Position numbers and translations under genes: made by a program. Shown here one piece after another: positions 26,528 through 34,371 of a stretch of DNA of 64,000 nucleotides (positions within the stretch are counted from its first letter, which is position 1; every line of letters starts with the position of its first letter). The notes beneath the pieces were generated by a model that saw only the letters and a program-made list of their open reading frames with translations, was not told the origin of the DNA and did not search any database. The DNA comes from Halovivax asiaticus JCM 14624 (GTDB taxonomy: Archaea; Halobacteriota; Halobacteria; Halobacteriales; Natrialbaceae): NCBI RefSeq assembly GCF_000337515.1, contig NZ_AOIQ01000012.1:37166-101165 (forward strand), given 5' to 3'.

Positions 26528-26776
26528 CGGCGGGTCACCTCACTCTCAGTGACTGGGCTGGACAGTTTCGTCGCGAACGTACGCGCCGCAGTTTCGTTCA
26601 TGTACTGCGTTCCGGCAGGCAGGCGGAAGAATGTTCCCTTCCAGCTATCGACTGCTGGGCACCGACGGAGCGGGGACGGGATCGTCGAGCCGAGCGATAC
26701 CGGCCGGTAGACGGCTAGTTGTGACGTATCGCCGGAAAACGATCGACTGGGTCACTGTGTCGTGTCGCGACCGACC
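26528..26776. other. gap between prefoldin and aIF6 genes where rpl18a is usually found
   Basis: In many haloarchaea the short ribosomal protein L18Ae (LX) gene lies in this slot. Reading all three minus-strand frames here, I find no such protein: frames are broken by stops, and no GRF/RDG or GLKR-like motif appears. Only a 25-codon frame (26524-26601) overlaps the pfdA start. Confidence 0.5.
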
Positions 26777-27442
26777 TCACTGCAGGTAGCCCAGGGCGTC
26801 CTCGATGCGTCCCAGTTCGGGGCCGGTCGTGTCCTCGCCGACGACGTAGCCGGCGTCGGTGGCCAGCAGGCCGGAGCCGACGAGCGGGGCGCCGTAGTTG
26901 ATCGTCCCGACGTCGGCGCGCACGTCGAGGACGTCCTCCAGCCGGTCGAGTTCTTCGTCGGTCGACTTCGGGTGACAGAGGACGCCCTCGTTCGTCGCGA
27001 CGGCGGCGGTACCGACGGTCCGGACACCGGCGAGGTCGCCGCGCTCGACGGGCACGTCGAGGGTGTCCTCGACGGCCTGGACGGCCTCCCGGGAGAGGTC
27101 CGGGTGAACGTAGGCCCCGTGATCGTTCGCGAGGACGACTGTCCCCGCGGCGTTGATCTCGCCCGGCAGCGTCCCGATCGGGACGTCGGTCGCCTCGGCC
27201 AGGCGCTCGCGTTCGTACTCGAGAACGCGGTTGCTGACGAGCAGCCCGTTCTCGTTGCCGGTGGCGAGCACGCCGACGGTGCCGGAGCCGCTGACGGTCG
27301 TCGGGACGGCCGTCACGCCGAGTTCGTCGGCGATGGCCGCGACGGTGTCGTCGTCGGCGTCCGGTCGGACGAGCAGGAGGCTGTCCGTCGCACACGCGAA
27401 GACGCCGACGTACGCGGAGCCGGCGAAGGAGGCGCGGAGCAA
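26777..27442 (-). CDS. tif6: ribosome anti-association factor aIF6 (TTG start)
   Basis: This 221-residue aIF6/eIF6 binds the large ribosomal subunit and blocks joining with the small one until biogenesis is complete. The pseudo-fivefold repeats are visible, such as [20 protein letters not shown] and [17 protein letters not shown]. The start chosen is a TTG at 27442, one base after the stop codon of the L31e gene, giving [14 protein letters not shown], where the family's first strand begins. An ATG at 27469 would add nine residues and overlap L31e by 26 nt, which is less likely. Confidence 0.92.
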   Translation of the reverse strand: MLRASFAGSAYVGVFACATDSLLLVRPDADDDTVAAIADELGVTAVPTTVSGSGTVGVLATGNENGLLVSNRVLEYERERLAEATDVPIGTLPGEINAAGTVVLANDHGAYVHPDLSREAVQAVEDTLDVPVERGDLAGVRTVGTAAVATNEGVLCHPKSTDEELDRLEDVLDVRADVGTINYGAPLVGSGLLATDAGYVVGEDTTGPELGRIEDALGYLQ

Positions 27443-27443
27443 G

Positions 27444-27722
27444 TTACTCGGCGAACTCGGCTTCGACAACCGGTTCGCCCTCCTCGTCGAAGCGTGCGGC
27501 GCGGACGCGAAGCTTCCGCGGCGGGTTCGACCGGCCGTCGGCCCAGATAGCCTCGTTGATCGAGGGGTCGAGGCGGACGACGTCGGTCTCGACTGCGAAG
27601 TGCTTCGCCAGGTGCTCGCGGACGATCTTCATCGCCCGGTCGGCTGCCTCGTGGTTCGGTGCGGCCTTCACGTCGCGGAGCGGGACGGTGACGACGCGCT
27701 CCTCGAAATCACTGGCACTCAT
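27444..27722 (-). CDS. rpl31e: large-subunit ribosomal protein L31e
   Basis: This 92-residue protein matches archaeal L31e with [37 protein letters not shown] and the C-terminal [21 protein letters not shown]. It lies near the peptide exit tunnel of the 50S subunit, close to where SRP docks. Its ATG shares one base with the stop of the L39e gene, and the aIF6 gene follows one base after its own stop, so the three are tightly coupled. Confidence 0.96.
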   Translation of the reverse strand: MSASDFEERVVTVPLRDVKAAPNHEAADRAMKIVREHLAKHFAVETDVVRLDPSINEAIWADGRSNPPRKLRVRAARFDEEGEPVVEAEFAE

Positions 27723-27874
27723 TATTCGTCGGTGTCGTTACGCCGCCAGTTTCGGCGCTTGGGGTTTCGCTGGACGTCCATGTCGGTCTTGAGCATGACC
27801 CACGCAGGGACGCGGCTGTTCTGCTTTTCGAGTTTCGCCAGGCGCTTTTTCTTGCCCTTGGACTTCTTACCCAT
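27722..27874 (-). CDS. rpl39e: large-subunit ribosomal protein L39e
   Basis: This 50-residue, very basic protein begins [19 protein letters not shown], continues with [12 protein letters not shown] and ends [11 protein letters not shown]. It has the family's conserved layout: a Lys-rich head, a central P-W-V-x-x-K-T segment and an R-R-N-W-R-R tail. L39e lines the peptide exit tunnel. The stop TAA overlaps the ATG of L31e by one base. It is the first gene of the operon L39e-L31e-aIF6-pfdA-ftsY and is short enough to be missed by automatic gene calling. Confidence 0.97.
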   Translation of the reverse strand: MGKKSKGKKKRLAKLEKQNSRVPAWVMLKTDMDVQRNPKRRNWRRNDTDE

Positions 27875-28027
27875 AGTGCCCGTCTCTTACCCAGCCTCGC
27901 TTAAAGGCTTGTCCATCCCGCGTGCGGGCGGAATTCGCGGCCCTGAACGCGCGCTACGGAGAGTTAGGCGCTCCGCTTAGAGCGCAGGCCCGAGAGTCCC
28001 GGCCGAGTCGGTGAGCCCCAGACCACG

Positions 28028-29077
28028 TCACTGCAGTGTCCGCTCCGCGTACCGACAGACTGCCTCCATCGTCTCCGCGGTGAGTCGCGTCGAGTGGCGC
28101 CAGGTGACGTCGCCGTCCGCCGGTCCGTTCCCCGCTTCCGGCCCGCGTTCTCGAAGCGCGGCCGGATTGACGCAACCGCGCCCGGCCCAGCGCGTGCCCC
28201 CGTTCGAGCCCAGCAGGCCATCGGCGAGCAGATGAACCGGCCCACGGTCGTCCGACCCACCGCCGGCGTAGGTGGTCGCCATCGGCGAGATTTCGCGGAT
28301 TCCGGGTTCCGGTTCGCGAACGGCTCCGAGGTCGTGATCACACCGACTGTCGCCCACCACCGCGGCGTCGGCCGGCGAGAGGGAGGTGTGGAGGACCTCG
28401 TGGATCGCCACGTTCCGCGTCACCGCGCGGCCGTCCCAGCCTTCTGTCGCGCCGACGTTCGCGATTGCCAACCCGGCAGAGTGGTCGCCGCGACCCACAC
28501 GGCCGTCGCCGGGCACCGTCCGCCCGTAGCCGATCCGATAGTCGAACGGCCCCCACCAGCACAGCAGGTGACAGTGCGGTTCGTCCAGCCCTGCCCCGAT
28601 CACCTCCCGGAAGCCGTCGTAGACCCGCTCGACGGACGTTGCGGTGTCGAGTGGCGACGCCGTGGCAAACGGAGAGCCGATCGACGGCCCGCGGTCGACG
28701 GCGACGTCGAGCCAGTCGCGACCCGTCTCGCGTGCGTACGTCTCGATCTGGTCAAGCGCGTCCGCGACGGCCGCCATCGCCGCTTCGTGGATGCTCGTCC
28801 AGTCGGTTCGAACGGCATCCAGGCCGTCTCGAAGGCGGGCGTACAGTGGCGTCGGACCCGAAGAGACGATCACCTGCAGTGTGGCATCGCTACCGGCGGT
28901 CGTGATGGAGCCAGCCACGGGCGCGCACACCCCGGTCGTGGCCAGCGCTGCACCGAGGACGGCCCGCCGTGAACACACCCGCGTCCGCCCTGCAGTATCC
29001 GCCGCTGGGGAAGCCCGCTCCACGTCGGCAATCCGACCAGCCGCTGGATCGCCGTCGTCGTCCGATTCGAGACTCAC
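28028..29077 (-). CDS. Tat-exported putative zinc metalloprotease
   Basis: This is a 349-residue secreted protein. Residues about 35-60 have a Tat-type leader with a twin arginine (SRRAVLGAALATTGVCAPVAGS), although a charged 30-residue stretch precedes it. The catalytic zinc motif HEVLHTSL is near residue 218, within NVAIHEVLHTSLSPADA. An HDLGA segment some 22 residues further on could offer the third ligand. Cys pairs (GDSRCDHD, GRGCVN, VCRY) may form disulfides. No full match to a known protease family comes to mind, so the substrate is unknown. Confidence 0.68.
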   Translation of the reverse strand: MSLESDDDGDPAAGRIADVERASPAADTAGRTRVCSRRAVLGAALATTGVCAPVAGSITTAGSDATLQVIVSSGPTPLYARLRDGLDAVRTDWTSIHEAAMAAVADALDQIETYARETGRDWLDVAVDRGPSIGSPFATASPLDTATSVERVYDGFREVIGAGLDEPHCHLLCWWGPFDYRIGYGRTVPGDGRVGRGDHSAGLAIANVGATEGWDGRAVTRNVAIHEVLHTSLSPADAAVVGDSRCDHDLGAVREPEPGIREISPMATTYAGGGSDDRGPVHLLADGLLGSNGGTRWAGRGCVNPAALRERGPEAGNGPADGDVTWRHSTRLTAETMEAVCRYAERTLQ

Positions 29078-29296
29078 CGCGACCCACCCGGCCGACGGCG
29101 CCGGGCCGGTGTCGAGATCGCCATGCGCACCGCTTCACGCCGGCGAGTCGCATTATCCTCCCGGCTGTACGCCCGCGCTTCCCTGTAATCGGGGCCACTA
29201 CTGTCGGATTACGTGACCGGTTCGAACTCGGTCGACGGACGAAACGCCAGTTCGGCTGGCACCGGTGCGCTCGAGTTCGGCCACCCGGTCGGACAG

Positions 29297-29902
29297 CTAT
29301 CCGAGTGAGATCGTCGTAACGGTCTCGTACACTGGCCCGTCGGGACCGAGCGTACTCTCCGTGAGTCGAACTTCTTCGACCGTCGTCTCGCCGACCACAG
29401 GTCCGCGCTCGCCCGGGTACTGTGCTGCCAGAGCGTTTGAGGCGATCGGCTCCCAGTCGGTGACCAGGTCTTGGACGAGTTCCTTCCCGCCGGCGTGTTC
29501 CATCCGGGCGAGGGTGACGTGGGGCGTAAAATCGTGCGATTCGGGGTCGAATCCGAGGGCGGTCGTCCGCGCCTCGATCGCCTTATGGAGACGAGTGAGT
29601 TCGTCGCCGCCCTCGATCACACCCAGCCAGAGCACGGAGATGTACGACAGGTCCGGAAAGACGCCGAGTCCGCCGTAGGTGACCGAAAACGGCGTGACGT
29701 CCGACTCGTCGACGGCGGTCTCGAGCGCCGCTTCGAGCGCGGGAATGCGGTCCTGATCGACCTCGCCGAGGAACTTCAGCGTGATGTGGGCCTGGTCGGG
29801 GTCGGTGAACGACAGGCCCGACGCGTCGGCGAAGGCGCCCTGCACGGCGGCGACCGCCGGGGCGAGCGCGTCGGGGAGGTCGACGCTGACGAACAGTCGC
29901 AT
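29297..29902 (-). CDS. thpR: RNA 2',3'-cyclic phosphodiesterase ThpR
   Basis: This 201-residue 2H phosphoesterase carries the two catalytic tetrapeptides, HITLKF (His39) and HVTLAR (His128), in the expected positions, with an N-terminal MRLFVSVDLPDAL. The family hydrolyses 2',3'-cyclic phosphates on RNA ends, including those left by tRNA intron splicing, or joins tRNA halves in vitro. It acts in the cytosol. It stands alone between two divergent or convergent genes. Confidence 0.95.
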   Translation of the reverse strand: MRLFVSVDLPDALAPAVAAVQGAFADASGLSFTDPDQAHITLKFLGEVDQDRIPALEAALETAVDESDVTPFSVTYGGLGVFPDLSYISVLWLGVIEGGDELTRLHKAIEARTTALGFDPESHDFTPHVTLARMEHAGGKELVQDLVTDWEPIASNALAAQYPGERGPVVGETTVEEVRLTESTLGPDGPVYETVTTISLG

Positions 29903-30007
29903 ACGTCGGAACTCGAGGCGTAGGTCCTTGAATCGTGCGCGGAGGGGAGTGACGGTTCAGGAGTGGACAAAGGAACGTTCCAGAAGTGAACAAAGGGAAG
30001 TGCGCAG

Positions 30008-30015
30008 GTCTTAAC
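30008..30015 (+). promoter_or_regulatory. TATA-like promoter of the TPR protein gene
   Basis: GTCTTAAC lies 25-32 bp before the ATG at 30040, in keeping with a leaderless transcript. Confidence 0.5.
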
Positions 30016-30039
30016 CCGTCCGGGCGACTACGTTTTGCC

Positions 30040-30849
30040 ATGACAGACGACGCGGGCGACGACCGGCACCGCTTCTCCGAGGGCGCCGGCTTCGACGATC
30101 CCTACGACGAGTTCGACCTCGACCCGCCGGAGCTCGACGTCGATCCGGGGAAGGTCGACCCCGTCGACTCGCGAGCGATCGCGGACCTGCTCGACGAGCG
30201 CCAGCTGACGAACGAGGACATCGAGGCCGAGGAAGTCCTCGACGTCGGCCTCAACTACATGCAGATCAACCGGTTCGAGCAGGCGACCGAGACGTTCGAA
30301 CGCGCCGCTCGCTTCACCGAGGACGACCGGCTCGCCCAGGAGGCCTGGACGAACAAGGGCGTCGCCCACGCCGAGCTAGAGGAGTGGGACGAGGCCATCG
30401 GCGCCTACCGCGAGGCGTTGAACATCGTCGAGCAAACCGAGATCGAGACGACCGAGGACGAGACGTCGAACACCCGGTCGGCGAGCGAACACGCCGCCAC
30501 CGCCGAGAGCAACCTCGCGTTCGCCCTCTGGGAGTACGGCGAGACGGCACAGGCGCTCGAACACGCCGAACGCGCCGTCGAGCGCGATCCTCGTTTCGGC
30601 GAAGGGTGGTACAACCGCGCGTTCTTCCTGCAAGAGCGTGGCCTCTCGGAGGAGGCGCTTCGGTGCATCGACAACGCCATCCGCCTCGGCATGCGCAGCT
30701 CGCAGGTGCTAGAGGAGAAGGCGCGGATCCTCGAAGACCTCGGCGAGCACGAGGAGGCCGAACGGGTCGCCGACGAGGCCGAAGAGCGTCGGGAAGAAGC
30801 CGAACAGCAGCTGATAGACGACCAGCAAGAGACCCGCCTCGACGAATGA
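30040..30849 (+). CDS. TPR-repeat protein
   Basis: This 269-residue acidic protein contains at least four tetratricopeptide-like repeats between about 65 and 245, recognisable in LNYMQINRFEQATETFERAA, AHAELEEWDEAIGAYREAL and ALWEYGETAQALEHAERAV. An Asp-rich N-terminus and a Gln/Glu coiled tail flank them. TPR domains mediate protein contacts, and this one is coupled by a 4-nt ATGA overlap to the DUF424 gene. Its partner is unknown. Confidence 0.87.
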   Translation: MTDDAGDDRHRFSEGAGFDDPYDEFDLDPPELDVDPGKVDPVDSRAIADLLDERQLTNEDIEAEEVLDVGLNYMQINRFEQATETFERAARFTEDDRLAQEAWTNKGVAHAELEEWDEAIGAYREALNIVEQTEIETTEDETSNTRSASEHAATAESNLAFALWEYGETAQALEHAERAVERDPRFGEGWYNRAFFLQERGLSEEALRCIDNAIRLGMRSSQVLEEKARILEDLGEHEEAERVADEAEERREEAEQQLIDDQQETRLDE

Positions 30850-31184
30850 CGGGCGAGAACGGGGAAACGAGCGAGGACGGCGCCGACACGCCCGTCGTCT
30901 GCACCAAACGCGAGACGCCGGAGGGGACGCTGGTGGCCGTCTGCGACGCGGATATCCTCGGCGAGACGTTCGAAGACGGCGCCGTCTCGCTCACCGTCAC
31001 CGAAGACTTCTACGGGACGGAGCCGGTGGAGCCGGCCACCGCCCGCGACGCGCTCGTCCGGGCGGACGTGGCCAACATCGTCGGACACGAGGCCGTCGAG
31101 CTGGCCATCGAGGTCGGGATCGTCGACGAGGCGAACGTGCTGGATGTAGGCGCGACCGTCCACGCCCAGTCAGTGCGAATGTAG
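30846..31184 (+). CDS. DUF424 family protein
   Basis: This 112-residue protein matches the small archaeal DUF424 group. It has VVAVCDADILGETFEDG-type residues (here LVAVCDADILGETFEDGAVSL), VRADVANIVGHEAVELAIEVG and a short C-terminal strand. Its role is unknown; links to RNA or translation in other archaea rest on gene neighbours only. The ATG overlaps the stop of the TPR gene, so they are co-translated. Confidence 0.85.
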   Translation: MTGENGETSEDGADTPVVCTKRETPEGTLVAVCDADILGETFEDGAVSLTVTEDFYGTEPVEPATARDALVRADVANIVGHEAVELAIEVGIVDEANVLDVGATVHAQSVRM

Positions 31185-31331
31185 TCGTCGGGACGGAGAA
31201 GCCCCCGACGACCACGGGCCAGCAATATTCCCACCCATCGCCGTTGGCAACCGTTCTGGCACCCATCTGCCGGCAAACGTACCGCACTGGGAAACCCTTA
31301 TGCGCGACGCGCGGGAACTCCGAGGTACGCT

Positions 31332-31601
31332 ATGACCGTCACGCTCAAGGACTTCTACGCGGACTGGTGTGGCCCCTGCAAGACCCAGGATCCGATCTTA
31401 GAGGAGATCGAGGACGACTGGGGCGGCGGATTCGAAGTCGAGAAGGTAAACGTCGACGAGGCCCAGGACGTCGCGAACGAGTATCAAGTGCGTTCGCTCC
31501 CGACGCTCGTGATCGAGAACGACGACGGCATCGTCGAGCGCTTCGTCGGCGTCACCCAGCGCGAGGATATCGAGGACGCGCTGGAATCCGCCGGCGCGTA
31601 A
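31332..31601 (+). CDS. thioredoxin-fold protein
   Basis: This 89-residue protein has a complete but compact thioredoxin fold. The active-site WCGPCK is at residues 12-17, LPTLVIENDDG carries the cis-proline, and the final helix is acidic. It is shorter than classical thioredoxin (about 105) because the first strand and helix are missing. It probably reduces disulfides of cytosolic proteins. A TATA-like CCTTATG lies about 30-36 bp before the start. Confidence 0.93.
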   Translation: MTVTLKDFYADWCGPCKTQDPILEEIEDDWGGGFEVEKVNVDEAQDVANEYQVRSLPTLVIENDDGIVERFVGVTQREDIEDALESAGA

Positions 31602-31682
31602 GGAGCGGCGTCTTTTCCCGCGACGGCCGATCCGGCGGCCCCGCGTATCGGCCGCGCTGCGCTTTGCGAATTCGAACCGACC

Positions 31683-32474
31683 ATGGAGCACGACCTGAAC
31701 CGAACGCACTCGCTGCTGTCCGATCACTTCGGCGAGGCGTTTACAGCGCTCTTCGAACACGTGACCGACGAGACGACGGCGGCGGTCGTCCGCGTCGACG
31801 AGGGCGAACTGTCGCTCGATATCGAGGGCGACGAGACCCGTTCGACGTGGGAGTCGGTCCGCGACCGGTTCGAACGCGTGGCCGACGGCGACGGAAGCAA
31901 ATCGACGTGGCGCTGCCCGACGACGACCGCCGCGGACCGCTCGGCGCTCGCCAACCTGTTCTCGCAGGCAGCGGGCATCGTCGGCACTCACTTCGTCCAC
32001 GAGATCGAACTCCGTCGGGACGGGCAGGCGCTCGTCTTCGCGGTCCCCCACCACCAGGACGCGTTCGTGGATGCGACGGTGAGCGACCGCATCGATCGCG
32101 AGGAAATAGTCGCCCTGCCGTGCGAGAAAACGTGTCTGGTCCCCACCGAACCCGCCGAACGCTGGGTCGAAGACGACCGCGAGTGGAGCCTGGCGGGCAC
32201 GTCACTCTGCGTCGAGCGACGCGACGGCCGGCGAACGAATTGCTACGGCCTCTCGAACCTGCATGCCGTCTCGATCGCGGCCGACGGGACGCTCGAACTC
32301 ACCTGGGACGCCGGGACCGTCGGTGACGACGTCATCGGCCGCGCGCTCACGTGGGTGATGAAGAAATTCTACCGGCCGCCAACCGCCGTGCCGTGTCCGG
32401 ACCACGAGCGGGCGAGGGCGGTTCGAGCGCGCATGCAAGCGATCCTCGCGGCCTACGACGGCCGGGGACTGTGA
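31683..32474 (+). CDS. conserved protein of unknown function
   Basis: This 263-residue protein is soluble, without a signal or membrane segment. It has scattered conserved-looking elements (FGEAFTALFEHV, HFVHEIELRRDGQALVFAVPHH, ALTWVMKKFYRPP) and several Cys and His residues, but no recognised family motif. Codon use matches its neighbours. I cannot assign a function. Confidence 0.7.
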   Translation: MEHDLNRTHSLLSDHFGEAFTALFEHVTDETTAAVVRVDEGELSLDIEGDETRSTWESVRDRFERVADGDGSKSTWRCPTTTAADRSALANLFSQAAGIVGTHFVHEIELRRDGQALVFAVPHHQDAFVDATVSDRIDREEIVALPCEKTCLVPTEPAERWVEDDREWSLAGTSLCVERRDGRRTNCYGLSNLHAVSIAADGTLELTWDAGTVGDDVIGRALTWVMKKFYRPPTAVPCPDHERARAVRARMQAILAAYDGRGL

Positions 32475-32503
32475 TCGATCGTGGGGGAGTGACTGGTCGC
32501 CGC

Positions 32504-33172
32504 CTAGAGCCACTTCACGCCGACGTCGTGCATGTCCTCGTTGTACTTCGCGACGTTGATGACCAGCGGGGTGACGCTCTCGACCTCCGCCGCGTTCGCG
32601 AGCGGGCCGGCGTCTAACGCGCGCAGCCCCTCGATCTCCGCGGCGAGCTGGCGCACCGTTCCCTTCGCGTCCGCGTCGTCGGCGACGACGAGCGTGTCCA
32701 GGTCGAGCTCGGTCGTGAGGTCGGCGAGTTTGCCGGCGGCGAGGTTGTGGAAGGCGCCGACGACAGGCACCTCGTCGGGGGCGCGTTGAGCGACCAGCTC
32801 CGTCACGCTGCCCGTCCCCGGCGGGTGGTAGTGCATGCCGTCCTCGTCGCCTTTCATGCCCACGGCGGGCGTGACGAGGATCGCGTCCGAATCGAGCTGG
32901 TCGGCGACGGCCTCGACGGTGTCGCCCACGTAGTACGGCGGGACCGAGAGGATCACGACGTCGGCCCGGTCGGCCGCCATCTCGTTGGCGAACCCCTTCA
33001 GGTCGCCCGACGCACCGGCGTCGGCCAAACGCTCCTCGTAGCTCTCGACCGCGTCGCGCGCCTTCTCCGGGTCGCGCGAACCGATCAGGACCTCGTGCTC
33101 CGTATCCCGCGCGAAGCGAAGCGCGAGTCCCTCGCCGATGTCGCCCGTCCCGCCGAGTAGTGCGAGTCGCAT
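32504..33172 (-). CDS. npdG: F420-dependent NADP reductase
   Basis: This 222-residue oxidoreductase begins with the Rossmann motif LALLGGTGDIGEGLALRFA. It has GSRDPEKARDAVESY with the NADP phosphate-binding arginine, DVVILSVPPYYVGDTVEAV and VGAFHNLAAGKLADL. The family (NpdG/Fno) transfers hydride between F420H2 and NADP+. Haloarchaea contain F420. The ATG at 33172 follows the family start; a longer frame to 33235 is less likely. Confidence 0.93.
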   Translation of the reverse strand: MRLALLGGTGDIGEGLALRFARDTEHEVLIGSRDPEKARDAVESYEERLADAGASGDLKGFANEMAADRADVVILSVPPYYVGDTVEAVADQLDSDAILVTPAVGMKGDEDGMHYHPPGTGSVTELVAQRAPDEVPVVGAFHNLAAGKLADLTTELDLDTLVVADDADAKGTVRQLAAEIEGLRALDAGPLANAAEVESVTPLVINVAKYNEDMHDVGVKWL

Positions 33173-33287
33173 ACCTCCGCATCCGGGCGGCCGCCGGATA
33201 AATCGATTGGAGCGGGCCAGCGATGCCGCTGTCATCGGAATCGGCAGTGTGCGGTCGGACCCGATGGCGGAGCGACTGCGGCGCCCC

Positions 33288-33545
33288 CTACGCCGCGTCC
33301 TCCTCGTCCAGATTCAGCGCCGCCCCCAGTTCGGCGTCGTAGGCGTCACGCTCCTCGATTGCCCGGATACGCTGGGAGAGGCGGGTCGTGAGCGCGTCGG
33401 CCGTCTCGGCGTCGATCGCGTCGCGTTTGCGAGCCGATTCGAGCGCCGCGGCCGCCGAACGGAGGTGAGACACGGCCTCCTGGGTCGGGAGGTCCGCGGC
33501 GCAGTCGAGTGCGTCTTCGACGGTCGTAGTGACGTCGTCGGGCAT
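33288..33545 (-). CDS. small helical protein of unknown function
   Basis: This 85-residue acidic, Ala-rich protein is predicted to be nearly all helical. It has heptad-like patterns (AVSHLRSAAAALESARK, ALTTRLSQRIRAIEERDAYDAEL), suggesting a small coiled-coil or bundle. A much longer frame reaches back to 34835, but only this part has plausible composition and it begins at a good ATG. Function unknown. Confidence 0.7.
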   Translation of the reverse strand: MPDDVTTTVEDALDCAADLPTQEAVSHLRSAAAALESARKRDAIDAETADALTTRLSQRIRAIEERDAYDAELGAALNLDEEDAA

Positions 33546-33631
33546 ACGAGGGATCTCCACGTTCCGTACTAAGAACGTCCATGCAGGCAGTCGAGTGGCC
33601 TCGCGGATACCGGGTGACTGACTCGCTGGAT

Positions 33632-34255
33632 TCAGGATAGCAATCGATCCACGGTCCCGCTGAACCCAACCCACAGCGCGACGAGCTGAGCCGCGACGGC
33701 GACGAGCCCCGTTTCGGCCGGGCCGAGAAGTCCGCCGGAAGCGACCGTCGACGCGATCACCGACCCACCGACGAGAAGGACGATGGACGCGATCGCTGCG
33801 TGTCCGACGTGCCGTGTCTCGATACCGAGGCTGTCGCCACCGCCGTAGACGAGCCAGCCCGCGAGGACGATCGCGAGTCCGAGCACGATCGCCGACCCAC
33901 CGAAGTACTCGAACCCGAACGCATCGAGCGCCATTCTGGTCGGGAGGAGTGCAAACGGGACGTACAGAAGGACCAGCCAGCCGAATCGGCCGGCGGCAGA
34001 CGGGTCCGCGTCGAATCGCTCGTAGCCGCCGTTGACGAGCCAGCCCGTGACGAGCGTCGAGACGCCGAGGACGAGCGGTATCAGAACCCAGTTGACGATC
34101 CCCGTCAGGTCGACGACACCGCGGGTTGCCAGCAGCTCGAGGCCGAGGAAGGCGACGATCGTGAGCAGGGCGAACACGACGACGAACGTCCGAACGGTCC
34201 GCGCGACGGCAGTCCGAGCGGAGTTGGCCCTCGAGACGTCCGGCTGGTCGGTCAT
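33632..34255 (-). CDS. multi-pass membrane protein
   Basis: This 207-residue protein has about six hydrophobic helices, starting at residue 23. Between them lie short loops with GGYERFDAD and GGGDSLGIETRHVGHAA. No catalytic or transport signature is recognised. The basic patch around residues 12-22 follows the positive-inside rule. Function unknown. Confidence 0.75.
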   Translation of the reverse strand: MTDQPDVSRANSARTAVARTVRTFVVVFALLTIVAFLGLELLATRGVVDLTGIVNWVLIPLVLGVSTLVTGWLVNGGYERFDADPSAAGRFGWLVLLYVPFALLPTRMALDAFGFEYFGGSAIVLGLAIVLAGWLVYGGGDSLGIETRHVGHAAIASIVLLVGGSVIASTVASGGLLGPAETGLVAVAAQLVALWVGFSGTVDRLLS

Positions 34256-34371
34256 ACCCCAATATTGTTCCCCCAGGTCGATAAATTATCCGATTGTCGA
34301 GAGAAGATAGAATCGGCGACGAGACGCTATCGCACCGAGACACGTATATCACGCCCAGACGCAACTGGCGG

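Noticed and set aside
26524..26601. 25-codon frame that overlaps the start of prefoldin alpha by 4 nt
   Set aside because: It starts MNETAARTFATK but is too short and has no match to L18Ae that I can support. It may be a relic or chance.
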